From an uncultured Lachnospiraceae bacterium (GTDB lineage: Bacteria; Bacillota; Clostridia; Lachnospirales; Lachnospiraceae), in assembly GCA_934293575.1 (NCBI GenBank), contig CAKQYU010000002.1:124001-188000 (forward strand): a stretch of DNA of 64,000 nucleotides, read 5' to 3'. The translations under genes and the position numbers were made by a program. The notes under the pieces were generated by a model, which had not been told where the DNA came from, made no database searches, and saw only the letters and a list, made by a program, of their open reading frames with translations. Positions within the stretch are counted from its first letter, which is position 1. Each line of letters starts with the position of its first letter. This document shows, in pieces, positions 15,935-25,576 of this stretch.

Positions 15935-16816
15935 ATGGAAGATATAAGAAGTAAAAAATTCTGGCAGCATATCGGACTTGCAACGGTTGGCATGTTATTA
16001 TTTGCTATGGGAATTAATCTGTTTATTGTGCCGGCAGATTTGTATAATGGTGGATTGCTTGGTATCAGCCAGATACTTCGGACTCTGCTGGTACGCTATC
16101 TGCATTGGTTTTCCGGTACAACGGATATTGCAGGTGTGATTAATCTGCTGTTAAATGTACCGCTTTTTATTCTTGCATATATTTCAATCAGTAAAAGCTT
16201 TTTTGCGAGAACTTTGATTTGTGTAGTCAGTCAGACTGTATTTTTGAGTTTTATTCCGATTCCGACCACACCCATTGTGTCGGATTGCCTGACAGCAAGT
16301 ATTATTGGTGGTATTATGGCAGGCAGCGGTATTGGAATTGCTTTGCGCTCGGGTGGTTCGAGTGGAGGTATGGATATCGTTGGAATGTACTTTACCAAGA
16401 AGTACAAGGATTTTAGTGTCGGTAAGGTTTCCCTTGTTGTAAACTGTATGGTATATGGAATTTGTGGAATTTTGTTTGGCCTACCGACTGCAATTTACAG
16501 TATCATTTATTCTGCGGTCAGTACTTTGATGACCGACAAAGCTCATGTTCAAAATATAAATGTAGAAGTTATGATTTTTACAAAAGAAGCACCGGAACAG
16601 ATTGTGGAATGTATTGTTCGGGAGTTTCACCGGGATGCAACCTGGTGGGAAGCAAAGGGCGGTTATACAGAAGGAAAGACATATATGGTTATGACGATTC
16701 TTTCCAAATATGAATGTGAACATCTGCGCCCGAAGTTAAAGAGGATAGATGAGCATGCCTTTGTTGTTGTAAAAGAGGGAATGCGTATTGCCGGAAAATA
16801 TGAAAAACATTTATAA
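15935..16816 (+). CDS. YitT family membrane protein
   Basis: This 293-aa protein has five or six predicted membrane segments over residues 12-195, with the family motif RSGGSSGGMDIVGMY. A C-terminal cytoplasmic DUF2179 domain follows (about 215-290, with GYTEGKTYMVMTILSKYE). YitT proteins are widespread in Firmicutes and their substrate is unknown. The start follows TTGGAGG. The gene may be co-transcribed with the NUDIX gene. Confidence 0.92.
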   Translation: MEDIRSKKFWQHIGLATVGMLLFAMGINLFIVPADLYNGGLLGISQILRTLLVRYLHWFSGTTDIAGVINLLLNVPLFILAYISISKSFFARTLICVVSQTVFLSFIPIPTTPIVSDCLTASIIGGIMAGSGIGIALRSGGSSGGMDIVGMYFTKKYKDFSVGKVSLVVNCMVYGICGILFGLPTAIYSIIYSAVSTLMTDKAHVQNINVEVMIFTKEAPEQIVECIVREFHRDATWWEAKGGYTEGKTYMVMTILSKYECEHLRPKLKRIDEHAFVVVKEGMRIAGKYEKHL

Positions 16817-17001
16817 TATAAATGAAAGTTACCATAAAGTTATGCAAAATGGATGATGGAAATGGAGTATGAAAAGGCCGGCTTTTACAGGATTAGTAGG
16901 CCACTGATGGAATACCATTATCCGGATAGAGACAGCCTGCTCTATTTGCTGGATTGTAAGCAATAAAAATTTGTTAAATTTGCACCTGAGGAGAAATACA
17001 A

Positions 17002-18321
17002 ATGAATACGACAGAATTTTACGGAAAAGAAAAGATTGGCAGAATTTTATTAAAGCTTGCACCACCGGTTATGTTTGCACAGCTGATACAGGCACTATAC
17101 AATATAATTGACAGTTTATTTATTGGAAGATATTCGGATACCGGTTTGACGGCATTGTCAATTGTATATCCGCTTCAATTGTTGATGATTGCATTGGCGG
17201 TTGGAACAGGTGTCGGTATTAATACGGTTATGGCAGCTAAGCTTGGAGGTGGGAGAAAGCGACAAGCAGATGAATGTGCGGGTGTGGGAACACCGCTTGC
17301 GGTTGTTTTGTGGTTTTTGTTTGCGTTGATCTGCTGGATTATCATGCCTGCTTATGCAAGACTGTCAACCAATTCACAGGCAGTAATTGAAGATGTGATT
17401 TTGTATGGAAGAATTGTCTGTGTTTTTAGTTTTGGTTTATTTCTGGAAAGCATCTGGACAAAAATTTTGCAGGCAGAAGGAGATATGAAGACGCCGATGA
17501 TTGCACAAATTATGGGTGCGGTTACGAATATTATTTTAGACCCCGTTCTTATTTTCGGAATGTTTGGATTTCCTAAACTGGGAATTGGAGGTGCGGCAAT
17601 TGCGACTGTGTGCGGACAGGTTGTTGCGGCATTGATTGTAGGTAGGAAGGGATTTCGACTGTCTCCTGCAAAGGTATTATATCCGGGTTATATTGCACGG
17701 ATATTTCGGATGGGAACACCGAATATATTGATGCAGTCGGCATATACCTTTTATATATTTGGATTGAATCTGATTCTGGCAGGTTTTTCCGACCAGGCGG
17801 TAACAACATTAGGATTATACTATAAATGGCAGACGTTCTTTTTTATTCCACTTGGTTCCATGCAGACATGCATTGTTCCGGTAATCAGTTTTAATTATGC
17901 GGCACACAATATAGATCGCTGTAAAAAGACATTATCGACATCGGTTTTATTTGGAATGATATTAATGGCATTTGGAACGCTTTGTTTTGTGACGATTCCC
18001 GGTCAGATGCTAAGGGTATTCAGTTCGGATCCGGTTGTAATAGAGATTGGAAAAGTTGGATTTCGTTTTATCGGAGTTGCATTTATTCCGATGGTAACTT
18101 CATTGATTTTTCCGGTATTCTTTCAGGCGGTTGGTTCAAGTGTGAAGAGTTCGTTACTGACCGTGATACGGACGGTGGTACTGTTTGTTCCGTTGGGATT
18201 TTTGTTTTCAAGGTTTGGTTTGAACTGGTTTTGGATGACATTTCCGGTCACCGAAATTATAACAAGTTTTGTCGGCGTAAGATTTTACCGTCAGTTTTTA
18301 AAAAAAGAGAAATTACAGTAA
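17002..18321 (+). CDS. MATE family efflux transporter
   Basis: This 439-aa protein has about twelve membrane segments in two homologous halves, as in MATE multidrug/sodium antiporters. Typical segments are PPVMFAQLIQALYNIIDSLF near the start and MGAVTNIILDPVLIFG at about residue 170. It is likely to export cationic compounds; the substrate is unknown. The start follows TGAGGAG. A hairpin with an AAAACGATAG stem at 18352-18396 follows the stop. Confidence 0.95.
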   Translation: MNTTEFYGKEKIGRILLKLAPPVMFAQLIQALYNIIDSLFIGRYSDTGLTALSIVYPLQLLMIALAVGTGVGINTVMAAKLGGGRKRQADECAGVGTPLAVVLWFLFALICWIIMPAYARLSTNSQAVIEDVILYGRIVCVFSFGLFLESIWTKILQAEGDMKTPMIAQIMGAVTNIILDPVLIFGMFGFPKLGIGGAAIATVCGQVVAALIVGRKGFRLSPAKVLYPGYIARIFRMGTPNILMQSAYTFYIFGLNLILAGFSDQAVTTLGLYYKWQTFFFIPLGSMQTCIVPVISFNYAAHNIDRCKKTLSTSVLFGMILMAFGTLCFVTIPGQMLRVFSSDPVVIEIGKVGFRFIGVAFIPMVTSLIFPVFFQAVGSSVKSSLLTVIRTVVLFVPLGFLFSRFGLNWFWMTFPVTEIITSFVGVRFYRQFLKKEKLQ

Positions 18322-18351
18322 AAATCAGGAAAAATAGATATATTTTATACG

Positions 18352-18396
18352 AAAACGATAGGATTTTCAAAATGGAGATTCTATCGTTTTGTTTTG
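18352..18396 (+). terminator. terminator-like hairpin after MATE gene
   Basis: AAAACGATAG pairs perfectly with CTATCGTTTT over a 19-base loop and is followed by GTTTTG, so termination may be incomplete. The rest of the gap up to 18599 holds no gene that I can support. Confidence 0.55.
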
Positions 18397-18599
18397 ATGG
18401 AACAAAATTCTCTGTAAAGCCTGCGTTTTAAAAAACGGATTGAAAAGTGACCAAACGGTAACTATACAAAGGAGGCACTTTATCAGCATTATCTGGCAGA
18501 TGGACCGCTTACATTTATGGAGACATTTTTATGGATTAGTTGCTATTCTTCAATGGTATGTTTATAATATTAGCATCATAACCAATGAGGAGAGGGCGA

Positions 18600-21425
18600 A
18601 TGAATAAGACGTACAAAAGAGTACAAGATAGTTCCGTATATTATGTCCGCATCATGAAAATGGTTTTTATTGTTTTCGTTGTGGCAATGTTTCTGTATTT
18701 GATTTTAGGAGAACTTTTATTACCATCCGATGTGGTAAATATTGATTATATATGTGAGCCGTACAGCGGTACTTTTGAACAGGTTTTTGAAGACGGAAGA
18801 AGGGTTCCGATGGAGGTGCCGGGAATCTGTGATTTGTCAGAGGGGTATCGGACAACGATTGAGACCGTATTGCCGGATAATCTGCAAGAGAATACATATC
18901 TGATGTTTTATGGTCAGCGTGCGGATATAGAGGTTTATCTCAATGATGAATTGTATCAGACCTATTCTACGAAAGAACAGCGGTTATGGGGCAAATCAAG
19001 TCCTTCGTATTACCTGTTTATTAAGCTTGGTGAAAAGGATAAGGGGAAACATTTACGGATTACCTTTGAAACAACGAAAAAATATGCCGGAGTGGTAAAA
19101 CCAATCTATTACGGAACTATGATTGGTTTGTGGCGACAGGTTGTTAAAGGGAATACGGTTGGAACTATGATTGCTGTCTTTATGACGATTGTAACCTTGA
19201 TGGCATTGGTAATCAGTTATGCATTACGAATCCGGTTTCGTAAAATTATGAATCTGGAATACATGGCATGGGGCGGGTTGTTTGTTGCATTCTGGATGTT
19301 ATTTAATTCAAACTTTCGACAGTTGATTGTACCCAATGTGTCGGTGGTAAGTGATTTGTCTTATATTGTTGTTATGATGATTCCGTTACCGTTTTTATTG
19401 TATATGGATGAAGTGCAAAAGCATGTCCACAAGAAAATATTTTTTGTGGTGGAAATGATAACGGTATTGTTAAATATAACCTGTTTGATTTTACAGATGG
19501 AGGGAATCAAGGAATTTTCCGAAACTTTTATATTGATTGCATTTGGTGTGTTTGCAATGCTTTTGGTAGCAGGGGCAACAATGATTATGGATGTGTTTAG
19601 CAGGCATATTCATGTCTATGCGATGTCGGCAATGGGTTTTGCGATTGCCGGTGTTTTTGGGTTTATTCAGGTAATGGCATACCTGATTTTAAAGGATTTA
19701 TATAATGGTATTTTTGCGGCAATCGGTTTACTGGTGCTGCTTGGCATGTCAGGAGTGGCAACTATAAAGGAAAGTATGCAGGCAGAACAGGAAAGAAGAA
19801 CCGCAATTGAAGAAGGCAAAGCCAAGGAACATTTCCTTGCAAATATGTCACATGAAATCCGGACACCGATTAATGCCATTTTGGGAATGAATGAAATGAT
19901 TTTAAGGGAATGTGACGAACCGGATGTGTTGGAATGTTCGCAAAATATCAAGGAGGCGGGAAATACATTGCTGACCTTGATTAACAGTATTCTTGATTTT
20001 TCCAAGCTGACGGATGATAAGATGGAAATTGTACCGGCAAAGTATTCGGTTGCAAATGTAATCTGGGATGTTGTTCATATGACAGAAAACCGGGCACAGG
20101 CTAAAAATCTTGCATTTGAGGTCAATGCGGATTTTAGAATTCCGGAGTTCTTATATGGTGATGATGTGAAGCTAAAACAGATTGTAACCAATCTGTTGAC
20201 CAATGCCATAAAATATACGGAAAAGGGATATGTCCGGCTGTCTATACAATTGGAACAAATGGATGAGGAGGTCGCAACTCTTTATGTGGAAGTAGAAGAC
20301 TCGGGTGTAGGTATCAAAGAGGAAGAAATGGAACAGTTATTCCAATCATTTGGAAGAGTGAATATGAATCGTAATCGTACGATTGAGGGTACGGGACTTG
20401 GGATTCCGATTGTACAGCAGTTGTTGATGAGGATGGGAAGCCAGCTAGAGGTAAGCAGTACATACGGGGAAGGCTCAACCTTTTCCTTTTACTTAAAGCA
20501 GGCGATTATAAAGCGTGCACCAATGGGAGATTATAATCATTATAAGGCAAGAAGACAAAAAAAGCAGGAACCACAAAATTATATTGTAACAAAGAATGCG
20601 CATTTGCTGGTTGTGGATGACAATGAAATGAACCGGAAGGTTGTAAAGGGGTTATTAAAACACAGTCAGACGGTAATTGACACTGCGCAATCCGGTGCAC
20701 AGGCGATAGAGCTGGTAAGAAAAAATGTATATGATATTATTTTTATGGATCATATGATGCCGGAAATGGATGGTATTGAGACGATGGAATTCATGAAAAA
20801 GGAGAAATTGCTTCCGGCTCATACCGTATTGATTGCACTGACGGCAAATGCGATTAAAGGGGCAAGAGAAAATTATTTGCAGGCAGGGTTTCATGATTAT
20901 CTGGCAAAGCCGATTGATTCCGCCGGACTTGAACATATTTTGGAGCAATATCTACCTGCTGATATGGTAGAATATCGGAAATTTGAAAAAAAATCAAAAA
21001 CCGAATCGGTGAAAGAGGTCCAACTATCCGATACGTTTTCTGCTCAGGAATTACAGGATATCTGTGAGATTTGTCCACAGCTGCATATTCTGGTGGGAAT
21101 GTCTTATTGCATGAACAGTAAGGATTTTTATCTGGATGTTTTAAATACATTCTTTGAAAGAAATATGGTATCCAAAATTCATGCAGCTTTTGAGAAAAAA
21201 CAATGGCATGAGTACGAGATACAGGTGCATGCATTAAAGAGCAGCAGTCTTTCCATCGGTGCGTTGACAATATCAGAATTTGCCAGAAACATGGAGGATG
21301 CCTGTAAATATGGACAGGTGGAGTTTGTAGAACAAAACCATGAGAACCTGATACAACAATACAAAACATTACTTCAAAATATTGGAAATATACAAAATTA
21401 CTACAGCAAAGAAGATGAGAAATGA
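18600..21425 (+). CDS. hybrid sensor histidine kinase with receiver and HPt domains
   Basis: This 941-aa protein is a complete phosphorelay in one chain. It has an N-terminal membrane segment (about 18-40), an extracellular beta-rich sensor (about 45-180), a block of seven membrane segments (about 190-395) as in 7TMR-DISM receptors, a HisKA domain with phospho-accepting His418 (SHEIRTPINAILG), an HATPase domain with NLLTNAIKYT and GTGLGIP, a receiver with Asp717 (DHMMPEMDG), and an HPt domain with His877 (HALKSSSLS). ATG 18600 was chosen because GAGGAGAGG lies just before it. The output regulator is not encoded next to it. The 3' end overlaps cobI. Confidence 0.93.
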   Translation: MNKTYKRVQDSSVYYVRIMKMVFIVFVVAMFLYLILGELLLPSDVVNIDYICEPYSGTFEQVFEDGRRVPMEVPGICDLSEGYRTTIETVLPDNLQENTYLMFYGQRADIEVYLNDELYQTYSTKEQRLWGKSSPSYYLFIKLGEKDKGKHLRITFETTKKYAGVVKPIYYGTMIGLWRQVVKGNTVGTMIAVFMTIVTLMALVISYALRIRFRKIMNLEYMAWGGLFVAFWMLFNSNFRQLIVPNVSVVSDLSYIVVMMIPLPFLLYMDEVQKHVHKKIFFVVEMITVLLNITCLILQMEGIKEFSETFILIAFGVFAMLLVAGATMIMDVFSRHIHVYAMSAMGFAIAGVFGFIQVMAYLILKDLYNGIFAAIGLLVLLGMSGVATIKESMQAEQERRTAIEEGKAKEHFLANMSHEIRTPINAILGMNEMILRECDEPDVLECSQNIKEAGNTLLTLINSILDFSKLTDDKMEIVPAKYSVANVIWDVVHMTENRAQAKNLAFEVNADFRIPEFLYGDDVKLKQIVTNLLTNAIKYTEKGYVRLSIQLEQMDEEVATLYVEVEDSGVGIKEEEMEQLFQSFGRVNMNRNRTIEGTGLGIPIVQQLLMRMGSQLEVSSTYGEGSTFSFYLKQAIIKRAPMGDYNHYKARRQKKQEPQNYIVTKNAHLLVVDDNEMNRKVVKGLLKHSQTVIDTAQSGAQAIELVRKNVYDIIFMDHMMPEMDGIETMEFMKKEKLLPAHTVLIALTANAIKGARENYLQAGFHDYLAKPIDSAGLEHILEQYLPADMVEYRKFEKKSKTESVKEVQLSDTFSAQELQDICEICPQLHILVGMSYCMNSKDFYLDVLNTFFERNMVSKIHAAFEKKQWHEYEIQVHALKSSSLSIGALTISEFARNMEDACKYGQVEFVEQNHENLIQQYKTLLQNIGNIQNYYSKEDEK

Positions 21426-22111
21426 TGAAAAAAGGAAAATTATACGGCATTGGTGTCGGACCGGGAGACCCGGAATTACTGACCCTGAAAGCCTGCCGGT
21501 TATTAGAACAGATTGATTATATTGCGTTTCCGGGAAAGACGAAAGAAACAACCTATGCATGTCAGATTATAGAAAAAATCTGTGAAAACTACCGGGACAA
21601 GCAGTTTATTCCCTGTCCGGTTAAAATGACAAAAAATCGTGATATTTTAGAACAAAATTATGAAAGTGCAGCGGAAAAGATTTCCCGGGTGTTATTGCAG
21701 GGAGCGGATGTGGCATTTGTGACCATCGGAGATCCGACCATTTATTCCTCTTATCTGTATGTCCATAAAAAAATACAGCAGCGTGGATTTGATGCGGAGT
21801 TGATTAATGGGATTCCGTCCTTTTGTGCGGCGGCAGCACAACTAAATACCGGTTTGTGCGAGAGAAAGGAACAGATGCATCTGATACCGTCTTCTTATGA
21901 GGTAGATAAAGCCATGAAATTGTCGGGAACGAAGGTATTTATGAAAGCCGGAAAACAGATTGCACAGATTCAGAATTTATTAGATGAAGAAACCATGGAA
22001 GTCTACATGATAGAAAATTGTGGGATGGATAATCAGAAAATCAGTCGAGAAATATCGGATATTTCCGAAATACCGGGATATCTGACATTAATTGTTGTAA
22101 AGGATAAATAA
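21422..22111 (+). CDS. cobI: precorrin-2 / cobalt-factor II C20-methyltransferase
   Basis: This 229-aa SAM-dependent methyltransferase opens with GIGVGPGDPELLTLKA, as in the cobalamin family, and has FVTIGDPTIYSSYLYV and LINGIPSFCAAAAQLN, typical of the C20 enzyme (CobI/CbiL). It methylates C20 of the corrin ring in cobalamin synthesis. It starts inside the stop codon region of the histidine kinase (ATGA overlap), so it is translationally coupled to it. No other cobalamin gene or cobalamin riboswitch is in the window, which makes the location unusual. Confidence 0.9.
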   Translation: MMKKGKLYGIGVGPGDPELLTLKACRLLEQIDYIAFPGKTKETTYACQIIEKICENYRDKQFIPCPVKMTKNRDILEQNYESAAEKISRVLLQGADVAFVTIGDPTIYSSYLYVHKKIQQRGFDAELINGIPSFCAAAAQLNTGLCERKEQMHLIPSSYEVDKAMKLSGTKVFMKAGKQIAQIQNLLDEETMEVYMIENCGMDNQKISREISDISEIPGYLTLIVVKDK

Positions 22112-22174
22112 GGATTTCTTGACAGAAAATAACAGGAACATTATAATCTCATTATATATGATTATGAGAAGGAT

Positions 22175-23083
22175 ATGGTTAAATTTATGGAATTACAACA
22201 GTTACAATATTTTTTGGTCGCTGCCCAATATCAGCATATAACAAAGGCTGCAAATTCATTACATATTGCACAGCCGGCGTTGTCCCAATCAATTAAACGA
22301 TTGGAACAGGAGTTAGATGTCAAGTTATTTGAACGGAAAAAGGGTGGAATTGAATTAAGTGCCGCAGGTAAGATTTTAGTAGATGAGGTAAAACCAATTA
22401 TGAAAAATTTAGATGCTTTACCAAGAAAGCTAAAGGATGCGGAACGCAAACAGAACCAGACTATACATCTGAATGTATTGGCTGCTTCAATTCTGGTTAC
22501 CAACTGCATTATTGCGTATAAGGCAAAACATCCGGATATTAATTTCCAGTTTGTTCAAAGTCAGTCCTCCATTGATTATGATTTGTGTATTACGGCAACC
22601 CTGCCAAGAAAAAATCCGGTTACAAACCAGATGGTATTAGAGGAAAGTTTCTTTTTGGCGGTTCCTGCAACTTCAAAATATGCAAGCTATGATGAGATTG
22701 ATTTAGCGCAGGTGGCGGAAGAAGGTTTCATTATGATGGCGGATACCAGACCGATTCGAAGTATCAGTGACCAGTTCTGTTTAGAGGCAGGATTTTCTCC
22801 GAATATTGTATTCGAAAGTATGAATTTTGAGTCGGTTCGAAGTCTGATCAGTGCCGGTATGGGTGTGGGATTCTGGCCGGAATATTCATGGGAAGATGCG
22901 GAACATTCAACCAACATGGTATTATTGCCAATTAAAAGTCCGGAATGTAAGCGTGATATCATTATTGCATACAATGAACAGTTCTCGGCTAATCCGATTG
23001 TAAAGGATTTTTATGAGTTTTTGATTGATTTTGCAAAAGATTGCAGAGACCGACATCAGAAAACCCGTTATGAAAAAAAATAA
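22175..23083 (+). CDS. LysR family transcriptional regulator
   Basis: This protein of 302 aa has the LysR helix-turn-helix at about 5-65 (AAQYQHITKAANSLHIAQPALSQSIKRL in part) and a periplasmic-binding-like effector domain from about 95. The start is uncertain: ATG 22175 lies only two bases after AGAAGG, while ATG 22187 (MELQQLQYF) is the usual LysR opening but lies 14 bases away. Targets are unknown. The next operon is trp, but that is controlled by a T-box, so I do not infer a link. A 25-bp tandem duplication covers the stop codon. Confidence 0.93.
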   Translation: MVKFMELQQLQYFLVAAQYQHITKAANSLHIAQPALSQSIKRLEQELDVKLFERKKGGIELSAAGKILVDEVKPIMKNLDALPRKLKDAERKQNQTIHLNVLAASILVTNCIIAYKAKHPDINFQFVQSQSSIDYDLCITATLPRKNPVTNQMVLEESFFLAVPATSKYASYDEIDLAQVAEEGFIMMADTRPIRSISDQFCLEAGFSPNIVFESMNFESVRSLISAGMGVGFWPEYSWEDAEHSTNMVLLPIKSPECKRDIIIAYNEQFSANPIVKDFYEFLIDFAKDCRDRHQKTRYEKK

Positions 23084-23115
23084 GAGCTTTTGTTATGAAA
23101 AAAATAAGAGCTTTT
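23067..23115 (+). repeat. 25/24-bp tandem duplication across the LysR stop
   Basis: Copy 1 is at 23067-23091 and copy 2 at 23092-23115. Both start GTTATGAAAAAA and end TAAGAGCTTTT. They differ only in the length of the A run (8 versus 7). The second copy lies just before the trp promoter. Confidence 0.9.
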
Positions 23116-23118
23116 TCA

Positions 23119-23147
23119 TTGACAAGATAATTTATATATAATATACT
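23119..23147 (+). promoter_or_regulatory. promoter of the trp operon
   Basis: TTGACA at 23119-23124 and TATACT at 23142-23147 are separated by 17 bases. Transcription would start near 23154, upstream of the T-box leader. Confidence 0.75.
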
Positions 23148-23154
23148 TTATCCT

Positions 23155-23463
23155 AATTGAAACACTGATGTTATGATATCAGTCATAGTGTACTACAAAA
23201 CCGATGAGTAAGAGGAGTAGGCTATTGTAAAACTTTTCAGAGAGCTGTGATGGTGTGAATCAGCAGGTGGTCAATAGTTGAATGGACTTACGAGGGTGGC
23301 TTGAAATGGGAATCAGAGTAGATGTCAACGGGAACCTGTCCGTTATCAATGGGGAACATATGATAGTATGTTGAATGAGTGGATGCAAAGCATCAATTTG
23401 GGTGGTACCGCAGAAGTTTTGATTTTAAGCTTTTGTCCCTTTTGGGGACAGAAGCTTTTTTTA
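23155..23463 (+). promoter_or_regulatory. tryptophan T-box leader
   Basis: The leader has the T-box layout: a stem I beginning near 23200, AGAGAGCTGTGATGG in its distal part, a specifier TGG (Trp) at 23283-23285 in GAATGGAC, and the T-box sequence TGGGTGGTACCGCAG at 23399-23413. A terminator follows (23427-23463). Uncharged tRNA-Trp would pair with TGG and with the T-box to stop the terminator forming and turn the operon on. A small extra hairpin (ACTGAT/ATCAGT) lies at the 5' end. No gene lies in this 408-base gap. Confidence 0.93.
23427..23463 (+). terminator. T-box-controlled terminator of trp leader
   Basis: AAGCTTTTGTCCC pairs with GGGGACAGAAGCTT over a short T loop and is followed by a run of T residues. 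Confidence 0.92.
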
Positions 23464-23491
23464 TTTATTTTAAGCAAAGGAGGAAGAAAAA

Positions 23492-24946
23492 ATGTTTCCA
23501 AGCTACAAAGAAGCAAAACAATATGAGAAACAGTATAATATGATTCCAATCTGTAAGGAAATTTACGCAGATGTCGTAACACCGATCTCATTGCTTCGCC
23601 GATTAAAAGAAATTGATACAAATTATTATTTACTCGAAAGTGTTGAGGGAGGAAAGCAGTGGGGACGTTATTCTTTCATGGGTGTCAGTCCTTTGCTGCA
23701 AATCCGTTGCAAAAACGGATTTGTCACTATGAAAAGCGGGGCAATGCAGACAACGGAAAAACAGGATCCGATGGATGCGCTTCGTAAATTGTTACAACAG
23801 TATCGTTCTCCTAAGATTGAGGGAATGCCTAGCTTTACCGGAGGATTGGTTGGATATTTTTCTTATGAAATGATTGGATATGCAGAACCGAAACTGCATT
23901 TAAAAGAAAATGATTTTGATGATTACAATCTGATGTTGTTTGATAAGGTAATTGCGTATGACCATTTAAGCCAGAAGATAAGCGTTATTGCTAACTATAG
24001 AGGCGAAGACGGTGAAAGAGGCTACAACGCAGCAATCCTTGAAATTGACAAAATGATTCATCTGATTCAGTCACAGACTCCATTAAAGGAAGAAGTGGCG
24101 GATGAAAATGTAAACTTTACCTGTAATCTGACGAAGAAAGAATATTGTGACATGGTTGAAAAAACCAAGCATTATATCCGGGAGGGTGATATTTTTCAGG
24201 GGGTCATATCAAGAAGATTTGAGGCAGATTATAAGGGCAGCCTGGTAAATACATACCGGGTACTTCGGACAACAAATCCTTCTCCGTATATGTATTTTAT
24301 TGGAATGGATGATATTGAAATTGCAGGAACCTCACCGGAAACAATGGTAAAACTGTTAAACGGAACATTGACGACTTTCCCGGTTGCGGGAACCAGACAC
24401 AGAGGGGAAACCAAAGAGGAAGATGATGCATTAGAAACGGAATTACTGGCAGATGAAAAGGAATGTTCGGAACATAACATGCTGGTGGATTTGGCAAGAA
24501 ATGATATCGGAAGACTTGCGGAATTTGGAACTGTGAAAGTTCAGGAGTATATGAAAATACATCGGTTTTCAAAGGTAATGCATATTGCATCCACAGTGGT
24601 TGGTAAGTTAAGCAGCCAAAAAGATGGATGTGATACCATATCGGCAATGCTTCCGGCAGGAACATTATCCGGAGCACCGAAATTTCGGGCATGTGAGATT
24701 ATCGATGAGTTAGAGCCGGTGGCAAGAGGAATTTATGGCGGTGCAATCGGATATCTGGACTTTTCCGGAAATCTGGATGTATGTATTGCAATCCGGACTG
24801 CTGTGAAAAAGAAGGATAAAGTTTATGTACAGGCCGGAGCCGGTATTGTTGCAGACAGTATTCCGGAAAATGAATACGAAGAATGTGCGAATAAGGCAGG
24901 TGCTGTCATTGAGGCAGTAAAACGTGCAGCGGAGGTGAACGGATAA
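23492..24946 (+). CDS. trpE: anthranilate synthase component I
   Basis: This 484-aa chorismate-using subunit makes anthranilate. The C-terminal domain carries GDIFQGVISRRFEA, AGTSPETMVKL, FPVAGTRHRG and LPAGTLSGAPKFRA, the family's active-site blocks. The N-terminal part has LLESVEGGKQWGRYSFMG, where the tryptophan feedback site lies. The start follows AAGGAGGAAG. The stop overlaps the trpG start (TAATG), so the two subunits are translationally coupled. Confidence 0.98.
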   Translation: MFPSYKEAKQYEKQYNMIPICKEIYADVVTPISLLRRLKEIDTNYYLLESVEGGKQWGRYSFMGVSPLLQIRCKNGFVTMKSGAMQTTEKQDPMDALRKLLQQYRSPKIEGMPSFTGGLVGYFSYEMIGYAEPKLHLKENDFDDYNLMLFDKVIAYDHLSQKISVIANYRGEDGERGYNAAILEIDKMIHLIQSQTPLKEEVADENVNFTCNLTKKEYCDMVEKTKHYIREGDIFQGVISRRFEADYKGSLVNTYRVLRTTNPSPYMYFIGMDDIEIAGTSPETMVKLLNGTLTTFPVAGTRHRGETKEEDDALETELLADEKECSEHNMLVDLARNDIGRLAEFGTVKVQEYMKIHRFSKVMHIASTVVGKLSSQKDGCDTISAMLPAGTLSGAPKFRACEIIDELEPVARGIYGGAIGYLDFSGNLDVCIAIRTAVKKKDKVYVQAGAGIVADSIPENEYEECANKAGAVIEAVKRAAEVNG

Positions 24947-25557
24947 TGATTTTGTTAGTGGATAATTACGATAGTTTTTCCTACAACCTGGTGCAGTTGA
25001 TTGGAAGTATTCAAAAGGATAGGTTTGAAAAAGGTGATATAAAAGAAGAGGAAGAGGAAAATTATGGCATTAAAGTCATCCGAAATGATGAAATGTCAGT
25101 GGAGGATGTATTGAAATTAAACCCGGAGGCGATTGTCCTATCACCCGGACCCGGCAGACCGGAGAATGCAGGTATCTGTGAGGATTTGATAAAGATGGAT
25201 AACGGTAATGCGAAAATTTTAGGTGTGTGTTTGGGACATCAGGCAATTTTTGAAGCGTTTGGAGGTACAATTACCTACGCCGGACATCTGATGCATGGAA
25301 AAGCAAGTTCCATGACATTTGAAGAGGATGCGATTTTTAAGGATATACCACAGGGAATAAAGGTAGCAAGATATCATTCCTTAGCGGGAGATAAAGATAC
25401 CGTTCCGGATTGCCTGCAGGTGATTGCAACGACGCAGGATAAGGAAATTATGGCGGTAAAACATAAAAACAAAAATATCTATGGTTTTCAATTTCATCCG
25501 GAATCTGTGTTAACACAGTACGGAAGAACCATGATTGAAAACTTTTTAAAAAAATAG
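24946..25557 (+). CDS. trpG: anthranilate synthase component II (glutamine amidotransferase)
   Basis: This 203-aa class I glutamine amidotransferase feeds ammonia to TrpE. The catalytic cysteine lies in LGVCLGHQAIFE and the His-Glu pair in FQFHPESVLT. A loop of about 15 acidic residues (KGDIKEEEEENYG, near residue 30) is longer than in most homologues. It overlaps trpE by one base. The same subunit often also serves aminodeoxychorismate synthase; no pabB is in the window. Confidence 0.97.
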   Translation: MILLVDNYDSFSYNLVQLIGSIQKDRFEKGDIKEEEEENYGIKVIRNDEMSVEDVLKLNPEAIVLSPGPGRPENAGICEDLIKMDNGNAKILGVCLGHQAIFEAFGGTITYAGHLMHGKASSMTFEEDAIFKDIPQGIKVARYHSLAGDKDTVPDCLQVIATTQDKEIMAVKHKNKNIYGFQFHPESVLTQYGRTMIENFLKK

Positions 25558-25576
25558 AGAGAAAGAAGGATGTATT

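Noticed and set aside
16853..16966. 37-aa frame before the MATE gene
   Set aside because: The composition looks protein-like (EYEKAGFYRISRP), but there is no ribosome site. It may be the remnant of a lost gene, which I cannot show.
18435..18590. Possible gene remnant before the hybrid kinase
   Set aside because: An open stretch after AAAGGAGG reads like a protein end (YQHYLADGPLTFMETFLW) but has no start codon near the ribosome site. It is too short to identify.
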